Positions 9,269 through 18,055 of a DNA stretch of 39,573 bases are shown here, piece by piece. The DNA lies in assembly GCA_027004715.1 (NCBI GenBank), contig JALTHG010000009.1, forward strand, positions 1 through 39,573, written 5' to 3'. This stretch comes from Deltaproteobacteria bacterium. Its GTDB lineage: Bacteria; Desulfobacterota; Dissulfuribacteria; Dissulfuribacterales; UBA3076. A model generated the notes under the pieces. The model did not search any database. It was not told where the DNA came from and worked only from the letters and a program-made list of their open reading frames with translations. How positions within the stretch are numbered: position 1 is the first letter of the stretch; each line of letters opens with the position of its first letter. The position numbers and the translations under genes are program-made.

Positions 9269-10073
9269 TTTTGTGACCAGGAATCCAAGGAGGAGTATAT
9301 ATCTCCTTCCCAATCTCTTGACCTCGGCAAGCCTGTTCAGTGGGTTTTATGCCATAATTACTGGCATAGAGGGTGACTATCAGGCCTCTGCCATAGCCAT
9401 CTTGATATCTGGTGTCTTAGATGGCCTTGATGGCAGGGTAGCCCGTTTGACTCGCACCACCAGTAAATTTGGCCTGGAGTATGATTCTCTTTCAGACCTG
9501 GTGGCCTTTGGTGTGGCCCCTGGCATACTGGCCTTTATGTGGGGTCTACAGGACTATGGCAGACTGGGTTGGCTTGCTGCATTTCTATATGTGGCTACCA
9601 CTGCATTAAGGCTGGCCAGGTTCAACGTATTGAGCCATGCCGGCAATGGCAGTACAAAGCCCTATTTCCTTGGCCTGCCATGCCCTTCTGCAGGGGCCGT
9701 TGTGGCTACAACTGTCTTGGTATACCAGCATTTTGGTATATATGGGCCAGTACGTCATGTATCCATATTGATTATGGTCTATTGTCTCTCCTTCCTGATG
9801 GTCAGTAGCGTACATTACCACAGTTTCAAGGAGGTGCGCTGGCTCCAGCAACATCCCTTTTCTGGTATGGTTGCCTTGATCCTGGCCATAATGGTGGTTG
9901 CTATGGAACCCAAGGTGATGTTGTTTGTGCTTACGGTTATCTATGTGATCTCTGGACCTCTCTTGATGTTGAGGCCGAGGTCCTTGAGGCCTAAAGTGGT
10001 ATGCGAAGAGAGGAATGTCTCTTCTGTAGAGGTGGCAGGGCACAGAGAAAATGGACAGAATCATAATATTTGA
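9246..10073 (+). CDS. pssA: CDP-diacylglycerol-serine O-phosphatidyltransferase
   Basis: This multi-spanning membrane protein makes phosphatidylserine from CDP-diacylglycerol and serine, the substrate of Psd next door. The CDP-alcohol phosphatidyltransferase signature is visible as DGLDGRVARLTRTTSKFGLEYDSLSD at about residues 55-82. After it come roughly six hydrophobic helices with FNVLSHAGNGSTKPYFLGLPCPSAG typical of the PssA type. Two ATGs stand in tandem (9246 and 9249) and either may be used, with AGG just upstream. It overlaps psd by 23 bp and leuA by 23 bp, so it is firmly inside the operon. The hydrophilic C-terminal tail of about 35 residues is not conserved. Confidence 0.95.
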   Translation: MMQRQRTDFVTRNPRRSIYLLPNLLTSASLFSGFYAIITGIEGDYQASAIAILISGVLDGLDGRVARLTRTTSKFGLEYDSLSDLVAFGVAPGILAFMWGLQDYGRLGWLAAFLYVATTALRLARFNVLSHAGNGSTKPYFLGLPCPSAGAVVATTVLVYQHFGIYGPVRHVSILIMVYCLSFLMVSSVHYHSFKEVRWLQQHPFSGMVALILAIMVVAMEPKVMLFVLTVIYVISGPLLMLRPRSLRPKVVCEERNVSSVEVAGHRENGQNHNI

Positions 10074-11568
10074 TACTACATTGAGGGATGGCGAGCAGTC
10101 ACCAGGGGTGTCCCTGAACGTAGAAGAGAAGCTCCAGATAGGGAGGCAGCTGGAGAAACTCGGCGTAGATGTAATCGAGGCCGGATTCCCGGTTGCCTCT
10201 CCTGGAGACTTTGAGGGGGTACGGCGCCTTGCCAGAGAGATCAGAGGCGTAGAGATCGCTGCCCTTGCCCGTGCCAGGGAGAAAGACATCAATATTGCCT
10301 GGGAGGCTATAAAAGAGGGAGAAAATCCCAGGATACACACCTTTATTGCCACCTCAGATATACATCTCAGATATAAGTTGAAAAAGACCAGGGATCAGGT
10401 ACTGGACATGGCCTGTGCTGCAGTCAGATATGCCTCAAGGTACACTGGCAATGTAGAGTTTTCTGCAGAGGATGCAAGCAGAAGTGATCTAGATTTTGTC
10501 TGCAAGGTCTTTGAGGGAGTGATAGATGCTGGAGCCACTACGGTCAATTTCCCTGATACAGTGGGCTATGCAATACCCTGGGACTTTGGCAGGATGATTC
10601 GCTATATTGAGGATCATGTCCCCAATATCCATAAGGCAGTATTGAGTGTACACTGTCACAATGACCTTGGACTGGCCACAGCAAATGCCATTGAGGCCAT
10701 AAAGCAGGGGGCAAGGCAGGTAGAGTGTACAGTAAACGGCATAGGCGAAAGGGCAGGGAATTCTGCCCTGGAGGAGGTAGTTATGGCCATACATACCAGA
10801 CAGGACCTCCTTCCATATCAGACAGGGATCTCTACCAGATATATAGTGAGTACCAGTCGAATGATCAGCCTCCTTACTGGAATGGCAGTCCAGGCAAATA
10901 AGGCCATAGTCGGTGGCAATGCCTTTGCGCACGAGTCTGGTATCCACCAGGATGGGCTCTTAAAGGAGCGGAGTACCTATGAGATTATAGATCCAAAAGA
11001 TATAGGTCTCAGTCAAGGGCTCCTGGTCCTGGGCAAGCACTCTGGAAGACATGCCCTGAAGGCAAAGCTGGAGGACCTGGGTTACCGACTTAGCGATGAA
11101 GAGATTGATCGGGTATTTGTGAGTTTTAAGGCCATTGCAGACAAGAAGAGGGAGGTCTATCCAGAGGACCTTGAGGCATTGGTGGCTGAACAGGTACTCA
11201 GGATCCCAGATCGTTATCGTCTTGTCTACCTGCATGTTGCCGGGGGAAGCGGTATCAGACCTACTGCAACAGTAGGGGTGGAGATAGACGGGGAAGAGGC
11301 CCATGAGGTAAGTATGGGTGCAGGTCCCATAGATGCTGCCTTTAAGGCAGTGGCAAAGCTCGTAAAGACCCATAGTCGGCTACTGCGTTTTGCCGTGAAT
11401 TCCATTACAGGGGGTACAGATGCACTTGGAGAGGTCACTGTGCGTCTTGAGGAAGATGGACATGTGGTCACAGGCCAGGGGGCCGATCCAGATATCATCA
11501 CTGCCAGCGTAAAGGCCTATCTGAATGCACTGAACCGCCTCTACTATATAGAAAGTGTGGGGAGGTAA
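10051..11568 (+). CDS. leuA: 2-isopropylmalate synthase
   Basis: LeuA condenses acetyl-CoA with 2-oxoisovalerate, committing carbon to leucine. The catalytic TIM barrel opens with FDTTLRDGEQSPGVSLN and holds the metal-binding HCHNDLGLATANA and the NGIGERAGN motif. The C-terminal part (YRLVYLHVAGGSGIRPTATVGVEIDG onward) is the LeuA allosteric domain that binds leucine. At 505 residues it is a full-length bacterial type. The ATG at 10051 overlaps pssA by 23 bp and has only a weak ribosome-binding site, suggesting coupled translation. A citramalate synthase or homocitrate synthase is less likely given leuC, leuD and leuB downstream. Confidence 0.96.
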   Translation: MDRIIIFDTTLRDGEQSPGVSLNVEEKLQIGRQLEKLGVDVIEAGFPVASPGDFEGVRRLAREIRGVEIAALARAREKDINIAWEAIKEGENPRIHTFIATSDIHLRYKLKKTRDQVLDMACAAVRYASRYTGNVEFSAEDASRSDLDFVCKVFEGVIDAGATTVNFPDTVGYAIPWDFGRMIRYIEDHVPNIHKAVLSVHCHNDLGLATANAIEAIKQGARQVECTVNGIGERAGNSALEEVVMAIHTRQDLLPYQTGISTRYIVSTSRMISLLTGMAVQANKAIVGGNAFAHESGIHQDGLLKERSTYEIIDPKDIGLSQGLLVLGKHSGRHALKAKLEDLGYRLSDEEIDRVFVSFKAIADKKREVYPEDLEALVAEQVLRIPDRYRLVYLHVAGGSGIRPTATVGVEIDGEEAHEVSMGAGPIDAAFKAVAKLVKTHSRLLRFAVNSITGGTDALGEVTVRLEEDGHVVTGQGADPDIITASVKAYLNALNRLYYIESVGR

Positions 11569-11591
11569 ACGTTACTATAAGATACTGTAAT

Positions 11592-12857
11592 ATGAGAAAA
11601 TCAATGACCATAGCGGAAAAGATTCTGGCTGCCCATAGTGGTCTGGATAGCGTTGAGCCAGGTCAACTGTTAGAAGTAGATGTAGACTTTGCCTTTGGTA
11701 ATGACATCACGGCACCTATTGCCATAAAGGTCCTCAGGGAGGCAGGGGTATCTGCTGTATTTGACAGAGAGAGGATTGGCCTGGTGGCAGACCACTTTGT
11801 CCCCAATAAAGATATCTTGAGTGCAGAACAGGCCAGGATGCTCAGGGATTTTGCCACAGAGTATGGCATAGTACACCACTATGATGGTGGAGAGTCTGGA
11901 GTAGAGCACGTCTTGTTACCTGAGAAGGGGCTTGTGCTCCCAGGAGATGTAGTCATAGGGGCAGACAGCCATACATGTACCCATGGTGCCCTGGGGGCGT
12001 TTGCTACAGGCGTTGGGAGTTCTGACCTGGCTGCCACCATGATGAGTGGGAAGACCTGGTTCAAGGTGCCAGAGTCTATAAAGTTTGTATATAATGGGAG
12101 ACTTAGGCCCTGGGTCACTGGCAAAGACCTGATACTCTATACTATAGGTGATATCGGTGTAGACGGGGCCCTGTACATGGCCATGGAGTTTACAGGCCCT
12201 GTGATTGATTCCCTGTCCATGGCAGAGAGATTTACTATGTCCAATATGGCCATTGAGGCAGGCGGCAAGGTAGGGATTATTGATCCAGATAATACCACTA
12301 TGGAATATATAACTGGCCGGGCGAGCAGGGATTTTACACCATATCACAGCGATAGGGATGCCCATTATGCCAGGGTGATTGAGTATGACTGTAGTCAGAT
12401 AGAACCCCAGGTGGCATTTCCACACCTGCCTGAAAATACCAGGCCCATCTCAGAGGTAGGGAATGTACCTCTGGAACAGGTAGTGATAGGCTCATGTACA
12501 AATGGTCGAGTAGAGGACCTGGCCCTGGCTGCAGAGGTCATATCAGGGCGGCATGTGGCAAGAGGCCTGAGATTGATAGTCCTTCCTGCTACTCCCTCAG
12601 TATATCGCCATGCCATGGAGGAGGGCTATCTCCTGACTCTTTTAGACGCAGGTGCGGTGATAGGTCCGCCTACCTGTGGCCCCTGCCTTGGAGGGCACAT
12701 GGGGGTCCTTGCCGCTGGAGAGCGGGCACTCTCCACTACAAACAGGAATTTTGTCGGCAGGATGGGACATCCAGAGAGTGAGGTATATCTGGCGAATCCA
12801 GCCATAGCTGCAGCCAGTGCGGTCTTGGGTCGGATAGGGAGCCCTGATGAGCTCTAG
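11592..12857 (+). CDS. leuC: 3-isopropylmalate dehydratase large subunit
   Basis: LeuC carries the [4Fe-4S] cluster of isopropylmalate isomerase, which converts 2- to 3-isopropylmalate. The cluster cysteines are in VIGSCTNGRVEDL and PTCGPCLGGH. At 421 residues it belongs to the shorter archaeal/HacA-like branch rather than the 466-residue E. coli type. Other family motifs are GADSHTCTHGALGAFATGVGSSD and PATPSVYRHAMEEGYL. The start is uncertain: ATG at 11592 or the in-frame ATG at 11604 (MTIAEKILAAHSG), which fits homologues as well. leuD follows 12 bp later and forms the heterodimer. Confidence 0.96.
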   Translation: MRKSMTIAEKILAAHSGLDSVEPGQLLEVDVDFAFGNDITAPIAIKVLREAGVSAVFDRERIGLVADHFVPNKDILSAEQARMLRDFATEYGIVHHYDGGESGVEHVLLPEKGLVLPGDVVIGADSHTCTHGALGAFATGVGSSDLAATMMSGKTWFKVPESIKFVYNGRLRPWVTGKDLILYTIGDIGVDGALYMAMEFTGPVIDSLSMAERFTMSNMAIEAGGKVGIIDPDNTTMEYITGRASRDFTPYHSDRDAHYARVIEYDCSQIEPQVAFPHLPENTRPISEVGNVPLEQVVIGSCTNGRVEDLALAAEVISGRHVARGLRLIVLPATPSVYRHAMEEGYLLTLLDAGAVIGPPTCGPCLGGHMGVLAAGERALSTTNRNFVGRMGHPESEVYLANPAIAAASAVLGRIGSPDEL

Positions 12858-12869
12858 GAGATAAGGCAC

Positions 12870-13370
12870 ATGAAGATAAAGGGAAGAGTCTGGAAGTTTG
12901 GAGAGAATATAAATACCGATGTGATCATCCCTGCCAGGTATCTCAATACCTCAGAGCCGGCAGAACTTGCCAGACACTGCATGGAGGATGCAGATCCTGA
13001 ATTCTCTCAGAGGGTAGAGCCAGGGGACATTATAGTTGCAGGAAGGAATTTTGGTTGTGGTTCTTCCAGAGAACATGCCCCTATAGCCCTCAAGGCAGCA
13101 GGCATTGGCTGTATTATAGCCCCAAGTTTTGCCCGCATCTTTTATCGCAATGCATTTAATATGGGCCTTCCCATATTTGAGTGCAAAGATGCGGCCAGTG
13201 GCATCAGAGAGGGCGATATAATAGAGATAGATGCAGATAGCGGCAAGATATTTGACCTGACTACAGGTGACACCTTTGAGGCCCAGCCTATACCTCCATT
13301 CATGCAGGAGCTGATCTCAGACGGTGGCCTGATTCCACATGTGCTTAAGAGGCTGGATCTCAGGGCCTAA
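12870..13370 (+). CDS. leuD: 3-isopropylmalate dehydratase small subunit
   Basis: LeuD supplies the swivelling domain of isopropylmalate isomerase. The 166-residue product shows [19 protein letters not shown] and the diagnostic [22 protein letters not shown]. The short length matches the archaeal-type LeuD that pairs with the short LeuC before it. The ATG at 12870 has TAGGAG upstream. The segment ARYLNTSEP bears on substrate range, which in this subfamily can include citraconate or homoaconitate, but leucine genes on both sides support the leucine role. Confidence 0.96.
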   Translation: MKIKGRVWKFGENINTDVIIPARYLNTSEPAELARHCMEDADPEFSQRVEPGDIIVAGRNFGCGSSREHAPIALKAAGIGCIIAPSFARIFYRNAFNMGLPIFECKDAASGIREGDIIEIDADSGKIFDLTTGDTFEAQPIPPFMQELISDGGLIPHVLKRLDLRA

Positions 13371-13406
13371 TTTTTATACAATTTAAAAGATACATATCTA
13401 AAGACG

Positions 13407-14468
13407 ATGAATACATACAAGATTGCGGTGATTCCTGGAGACGGTACAGGCCCTGAGGTGATAGCCGAGGGGGTAAAGGTCCTTGAGAGTGCATCCAGGC
13501 GTTTTGGTTTTGGGCTTGATTTTACCTGGTATGACTATGGTGGAGAACGATATCTGCGGACAGGGGAGGTCCTTCCAGACGGTGCATTGGAAGAACTCAA
13601 ACAGTACAAGGCCATCTATCTTGGGGCCATTGGCAATCCAAAGGTAAAGCCAGGTATATTAGAGAAGGGCATACTCCTTGCTCTGCGTTTCGGCCTGGAC
13701 CAGTATATAAATCTCCGCCCAGTCATACTCTATCCTGGTGTAGATACACCCCTTAAGGATAAGGGGCCAGAAGACATAGACTTTGTGGTCGTGAGAGAAA
13801 ATACAGAAGGCCTCTATGCCGGTGCTGGAGGCATACTCAAGAAGGGTACTCTAGATGAAGTCGCCATCCAGGAGTCGATCAACACCAGAAAGGGGGTAGA
13901 GCGCTGTATCCGCTTTGCCTTTGATTACTGCAGACGTCGTAATAAGGGGAAGAAAGTGACTCTCTGCGGAAAGACTAATGTGCTTACATATGCCTTTGAC
14001 CTCTGGGAGCGCACTTTTTATGAAGTGGCCAGGGAGTATCCAGATATCACAACAGAGTATGCCCATGTAGATGCCACCTGCATGTGGATGGTCAAGAACC
14101 CTGCCTGCTTTGATGTAATAGTCACTGATAACCTGTTTGGAGATATCATTACAGACCTTGGGGCCATGATACAGGGGGGCATGGGTATTGCTGCAGGGGG
14201 AAATCTAAATCCTGAGGGCGTCTCTATGTTCGAGCCAATAGGTGGCTCTGCACCCAAATATACAGGTAAGGGGGTCATCAATCCCCTGGCCGCTATATGT
14301 GCAGGCCAGATGATGCTAGACTACCTGGGCGAGACTGAGGCCGCAAAGGCCGTTGAAGATGCAGTCAAGAAGACGGTCAGCCATGACCTCAAGAGTATGT
14401 CTGCAGGCAAGATGGGCCACACCACCTCTGAGGTAGGAGACCTGGTGGCTGGATATATAAGAGGATAA
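13407..14468 (+). CDS. leuB: 3-isopropylmalate dehydrogenase
   Basis: This NAD-dependent beta-decarboxylating dehydrogenase turns 3-isopropylmalate into 2-oxoisocaproate, the last step before leucine transamination. Family motifs are IPGDGTGPEVIAEG at the N-terminus, DFVVVRENTEGLYAG, the catalytic Tyr/Lys region, NLFGDIITDLGAMIQGGMG with the metal aspartates, and EPIGGSAPKYTGKGVINP for NAD binding. At 353 residues the length fits. The Asn-Leu-Arg-Pro segment YINLRPVILYPG is closer to the tartrate/isohomocitrate-type subgroup, so substrate breadth could be wider; the operon context makes leucine by far the best reading. ATG at 13407, 36 bp after leuD. Confidence 0.94.
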   Translation: MNTYKIAVIPGDGTGPEVIAEGVKVLESASRRFGFGLDFTWYDYGGERYLRTGEVLPDGALEELKQYKAIYLGAIGNPKVKPGILEKGILLALRFGLDQYINLRPVILYPGVDTPLKDKGPEDIDFVVVRENTEGLYAGAGGILKKGTLDEVAIQESINTRKGVERCIRFAFDYCRRRNKGKKVTLCGKTNVLTYAFDLWERTFYEVAREYPDITTEYAHVDATCMWMVKNPACFDVIVTDNLFGDIITDLGAMIQGGMGIAAGGNLNPEGVSMFEPIGGSAPKYTGKGVINPLAAICAGQMMLDYLGETEAAKAVEDAVKKTVSHDLKSMSAGKMGHTTSEVGDLVAGYIRG

Positions 14469-14504
14469 AGAATATCGTAGAGATATCCACATTGGAGAAG
14501 ATCT

Positions 14505-15524
14505 ATGGCGAGAGATTTTAGTGTGGCAGTAGTCGGTGCAACAGGGGCAGTGGGCCGGACCATGATAAGGGTCCTGGAGGAACGAGATTTCCCTGTGAGA
14601 GAAGTCCGTTTTTTGGCATCTGAGCGTTCTGAAGGAAAAGAACTCCTATTTAGAGGAGAAAAGATCTGTGTCCAGAGGCTTGACCATAACTCCTTTGATG
14701 GCGTAGATATAGCAATCTTTTCTGCAGGTGCAGAGAGGAGTCTCATCTTTGCCCCATCTGCTGCCAGGGCAGGTGCAGTGGTTGTAGACAACTCGAGTGC
14801 ATGGCGTATGGATCCAGAGGTCCCGTTGGTAGTGCCAGAGGTAAATCCCCATGCCATCTCTGGCTATAAGACAAAGGGCATTATCGCCAATCCCAACTGT
14901 TCCACTATCCAGATGGTGGTGGCACTAAAGCCCCTGTATGACTGTGCCAGGATCAGGCGTATAGTGGTATCCACCTATCAGGCCGTTTCAGGCAGTGGTC
15001 AAAAGGCCATCACTGAGCTAGAAGAACAGGTAAGGGCCTGGGTCGATGGCAGGTCCTCAGAGCCCAGGGTATATCCACATCAGATTGCCTTTAACTGTCT
15101 TCCTCAGATAGATATCTTTCAGGAAAATGGCTATACCAGGGAAGAGATGAAGATGGTAAATGAGACCAGAAAGATCATGGAGGACCCTGAAATCCGTGTT
15201 ACTGCAACTACAGTAAGGGTACCTGTGTTCTATAGCCACTCAGAGGCAGTCAATGTAGAGTTTGAGAAAAAGATCAGCGCCTCAGAGGCAAGAGAGCTCC
15301 TTTCTGCTGCGCCAGGCGTAAAGGTAGTAGATGATCCTCTCCACAGTATCTATCCGCTTGCCCTGGATGCTGCAGGACAGGATCTGGTCTTTGTGGGGAG
15401 GATACGCGAGGACATCTCTCAGGCCAATGGACTTGATCTCTGGGTAGTAGCTGACAATATCAGAAAAGGTGCGGCCACCAATGCCGTACAGATAGCAGAA
15501 GTCCTGGCAGAGAGATATCTATGA
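14505..15524 (+). CDS. asd: Aspartate-semialdehyde dehydrogenase
   Basis: Asd reduces aspartyl phosphate to aspartate semialdehyde, the branch point to lysine/diaminopimelate, threonine, methionine and isoleucine. The NADP motif VVGATGAVGRTMIRVLEERDFP opens the protein. The nucleophile is Cys132 in IIANPNCSTIQM, and STYQAVSGSGQKAITELEEQ and RVPVFYSHSEAVNVEFE follow. The length (339) and motifs match the Gram-positive/usg-like short Asd. ATG at 14505 with TGGAGAAG upstream. It is the second-last gene of the amino-acid operon; its product feeds isoleucine through threonine. Confidence 0.97.
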   Translation: MARDFSVAVVGATGAVGRTMIRVLEERDFPVREVRFLASERSEGKELLFRGEKICVQRLDHNSFDGVDIAIFSAGAERSLIFAPSAARAGAVVVDNSSAWRMDPEVPLVVPEVNPHAISGYKTKGIIANPNCSTIQMVVALKPLYDCARIRRIVVSTYQAVSGSGQKAITELEEQVRAWVDGRSSEPRVYPHQIAFNCLPQIDIFQENGYTREEMKMVNETRKIMEDPEIRVTATTVRVPVFYSHSEAVNVEFEKKISASEARELLSAAPGVKVVDDPLHSIYPLALDAAGQDLVFVGRIREDISQANGLDLWVVADNIRKGAATNAVQIAEVLAERYL

Positions 15525-15528
15525 TCTA

Positions 15529-15564
15529 TAACTGGCTAAATTCTGGTTTTTATTGAAGAGTTAC
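15529..15564. repeat. Candidate degenerate repeat copy (inverted)
   Basis: The complement of 15550-15564 reads GTAACTCTTCAATAA, which matches 13 of 15 bases of the arm in the repeats at 5205 and 21926. With TAACT at 15529-15533 it forms a short inverted pair across about 36 bp, close to the size of the 21926 copy. It fills the gap between asd and the aldolase gene. This is a weaker case than the other copies and could be chance. Confidence 0.35.
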
Positions 15565-15587
15565 AAATTTCTGAAAGGAGGTCTGTC

Positions 15588-16844
15588 ATGACAGGACAAT
15601 ATCCCAAAGACTTTGATAGGGCGCTGCAGATAGGACGACCACCCAATGTAGTTAAACTCTTCCCTAACTCAAGGGCCCTGCTGGTGAGTGGCAAGGTCAT
15701 TGATAGGGCAATGCGGGCCAAGGGTAAGGCAATGACAATAGCGGCCAATGGCAGGAGTTATATTATTATTCGTGGGGTGCTGGCTGCAGCGCAGAGGGCA
15801 AATGCAGCCATAATAATAGAGATAGCCAGGTCAGAAGGTGGTGCAAATCCCTACTGTGCCGTGGACTATTGGGATATAGCCAGGCAGGTCGATCAGGTCT
15901 GTAATGAGCTGGGGATCACTGTCCCTATAGCAATTCATGCCGATCACTATGGCATCAAGAAGGTAGAGGATATCGAACCGGCAAAGACAGAGATCCCTAC
16001 CCTCTTTGAGTCAGGCATGACTTCTATAGCTATTGATGCATCGCATCTCCCAGATGACAGGAATCTCCTTGCCAATCTGGAGCTTGCCCCATACATCCCT
16101 AAGTGGGCAGGTCTGGAGACAGAGGTAGGTGAGATCAAGGGAAAGGAAGGGCTCTCGACTCCAGGGGAGGCCTTGTTCCTCATCCAGGGTCTCAATGCAC
16201 ATGACGTCTTTCCGGACTGGATAGCACTCAACAACGGTTCTACACATGGTATTGAGGAGAGTGATCTTGGAATACAGGTGGGCCTGACGGCAGAGATCCA
16301 CCAGGCCCTGAGCAGATATGAGGTCTCAGGTGCACAGCACGGCACCTCTGGCAACAACTCTGACCGATTGCGTGAGATTGCGGCAAAGACCCATACTACC
16401 AAGGCCAATGTGGCTACTGCCCTACAGATGGTCTCCTGGGGCCTTGAGGTGAATGACTATGGCAATGCAGCTACAGACGAAGATGGAAATTTCATCAAGA
16501 TCTCAGGAGAGGGTGTGACAGAAGCACTGTGGGCAGAGATGCAGGCCTATGCAGAGTCTAAGGGCCTGAAGGGAGGAAATTTTAAGAAATTGAATCTTCC
16601 CTTTGAGAACAAGATACTCGGTCAGCCAAAAGAGATAAGAGAGAGGATGAGCAGGCGGGTAGAGGACTTTGTCTATAATCTCCTGGTCAATGTCTTTAAT
16701 GCCAGGGATACAGCTCCACTGGCCATAGATGCCATACTGACTGCAGGTTCATATGACCTGGGTCCCAAGGCCAGGAGGCTGGAAGACCCCTCAGATTGGA
16801 CTGAGGCAAAGATCATCGAGCGGGCACTGACTATTAACCAATAG
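15588..16844 (+). CDS. fba: Class II fructose-bisphosphate aldolase, long form
   Basis: The product resembles zinc-dependent class II aldolases, which split or form fructose 1,6-bisphosphate in glycolysis and gluconeogenesis. Metal and catalytic motifs are seen in order: IAIHADHYG (catalytic Asp and zinc His), IDASHLPDDRNL, GLETEVGEIKGKEG (zinc Glu/His region), IALNNGSTHGI and GAQHGTSGN. At 418 residues it is longer than the usual 285-360, with extra sequence at the N-terminus (first 50 residues) and a long C-terminal helical part after about residue 330. The related tagatose- or ketose-bisphosphate aldolases are an alternative for substrate. ATG at 15588 has a perfect AAAGGAGG, so it may be translated well. 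It ends the operon. Confidence 0.85.
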   Translation: MTGQYPKDFDRALQIGRPPNVVKLFPNSRALLVSGKVIDRAMRAKGKAMTIAANGRSYIIIRGVLAAAQRANAAIIIEIARSEGGANPYCAVDYWDIARQVDQVCNELGITVPIAIHADHYGIKKVEDIEPAKTEIPTLFESGMTSIAIDASHLPDDRNLLANLELAPYIPKWAGLETEVGEIKGKEGLSTPGEALFLIQGLNAHDVFPDWIALNNGSTHGIEESDLGIQVGLTAEIHQALSRYEVSGAQHGTSGNNSDRLREIAAKTHTTKANVATALQMVSWGLEVNDYGNAATDEDGNFIKISGEGVTEALWAEMQAYAESKGLKGGNFKKLNLPFENKILGQPKEIRERMSRRVEDFVYNLLVNVFNARDTAPLAIDAILTAGSYDLGPKARRLEDPSDWTEAKIIERALTINQ

Positions 16845-16853
16845 CCTTTATCA

Positions 16854-17501
16854 ATGCGGATTACCGGAGGTGTGCTACAGGGACACCACCTTATAAGTCC
16901 CAGGGGTCTCTCTCTGCGTCCTACCAGGGGTCTGGTGCGGGAGGCCCTCTTTCAGGTCCTGGCTGTCCAGATGGATATTCCATGGCAGTTGTGTCATGTT
17001 GTAGATCTATTTGCCGGCACGGGCCAGCTTGGGATAGAGGCCCTTTCCAGGGGGGCAAGAGATGTGGTCTTTGTGGATCGTTCCAGGTCATCCATTGACC
17101 TTATCAGGAGAAACCTCGAGATATGTGGTCTTATTGGGCATGCAACCTTGATCAGGGCAGAGATTGGGTCCAGGTCGAGGTCTCTCAGGCGTGTCCTCAG
17201 ATCTGGGCCCTTTGAATTGATACTGGCCGATCCGCCATATTCTCAGGGACTTGGCAGGGAGGTCCTGGACCTGGTATCTGAGGCCAGTCTTTTGTCCTGT
17301 GGAGGCTGGATGGTCATTGAGGAATTTAAGAAAGAGCCCCTTCCTTCCAGGGTGATTCCCAGACATATGGCCGGAGCAAAATTGTCCCTTCAGCTTGTGG
17401 AGAGTCGGAGATATGGTCAGACTGTACTGTGGTTTTACAGGTCAATAGATGATGTCATCAGATCACGGTCCCCGCATAGCTATATATCCAGGCACATTTG
17501 A
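16854..17501 (+). CDS. rsmD: 16S rRNA (guanine966-N2)-methyltransferase
   Basis: RsmD methylates G966 of 16S rRNA in assembled 30S particles with S-adenosylmethionine. The start MRITGGVLQGHHLISPRG and the segment LRPTRGLVREALFQVL are typical. The SAM motif is VVDLFAGTGQLGIEALSRGA at about residues 48-67, and the catalytic N6/N2 motif is DPPYSQG. The length (215) is slightly above the usual 185-200, with a longer C-terminus that overlaps coaD by 53 bp. The ATG at 16854 has little Shine-Dalgarno and sits 9 bp after the aldolase stop. The rsmD-coaD pairing is widespread. Confidence 0.95.
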   Translation: MRITGGVLQGHHLISPRGLSLRPTRGLVREALFQVLAVQMDIPWQLCHVVDLFAGTGQLGIEALSRGARDVVFVDRSRSSIDLIRRNLEICGLIGHATLIRAEIGSRSRSLRRVLRSGPFELILADPPYSQGLGREVLDLVSEASLLSCGGWMVIEEFKKEPLPSRVIPRHMAGAKLSLQLVESRRYGQTVLWFYRSIDDVIRSRSPHSYISRHI

Positions 17502-17958
17502 TCCAGTCACTAATGGCCATCTGGATCTTGTCAGGCGTGCGCTAAAGCTATTTGACAAAATAATAATTGCCATAGGCATCAACCCTGCCAAAAAGAGCCT
17601 GTTTAGTCTGGAAGAGCGTCTGGAGATGGTCCATGAGACCATAGGTATGAATGGAAGGATAGAGATAACCAGTTTTGACGGACTCCTGGTGGATCTTGCC
17701 GCCAGGTATGGGGCCTGTGCCATCTTGAGGGGCCTGAGGGCCGTATCTGACTTTGACTATGAACTCCAACGGGCCTTAATGAACCGCAAGCTGGACAAAA
17801 GGATAGAGACAGTATTCTTGATGACAGGATTCCGCTGGATATATATAAGCTCCAGTATAGTAAAAGAGGCAGCCCGTTTTGGTGGCAATCTTGAGGGACT
17901 GGTCCCACCGCTGGTAGAAGAGCGCCTGAAAAAGGCATTTGGGGTAACAGGGTCTTAA
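17449..17958 (+). CDS. coaD: Phosphopantetheine adenylyltransferase
   Basis: CoaD adenylates 4'-phosphopantetheine to dephospho-CoA, the penultimate step of coenzyme A synthesis. The nucleotidyltransferase motifs IAIYPGTFDPVTNGHLDLV (with TNGH) and YISSSIVKEAARFGG are intact, and GLRAVSDFDYELQRALMNRKL is typical. At 169 residues it has the normal size. The start is either of two adjacent ATGs at 17449/17452, inside the 3' end of rsmD. Downstream lies a 259-bp gap with a palindrome before rpsA. Confidence 0.97.
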   Translation: MMSSDHGPRIAIYPGTFDPVTNGHLDLVRRALKLFDKIIIAIGINPAKKSLFSLEERLEMVHETIGMNGRIEITSFDGLLVDLAARYGACAILRGLRAVSDFDYELQRALMNRKLDKRIETVFLMTGFRWIYISSSIVKEAARFGGNLEGLVPPLVEERLKKAFGVTGS

Positions 17959-18055
17959 TCACCTGCCTGAGTTTTATGGTGCACTATACAGCACCTCCTG
18001 CTAAGCACTGTCATACATCTTTTCATTATATGGCTGGTCCTTTGGGTACAGGGGA

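Noticed and set aside
17979-17995. Terminator after coaD (GGTGC/GCACC)
   Set aside because: The stem is only 5 bp and is followed by TCCTGCTAAG, without a T-run.
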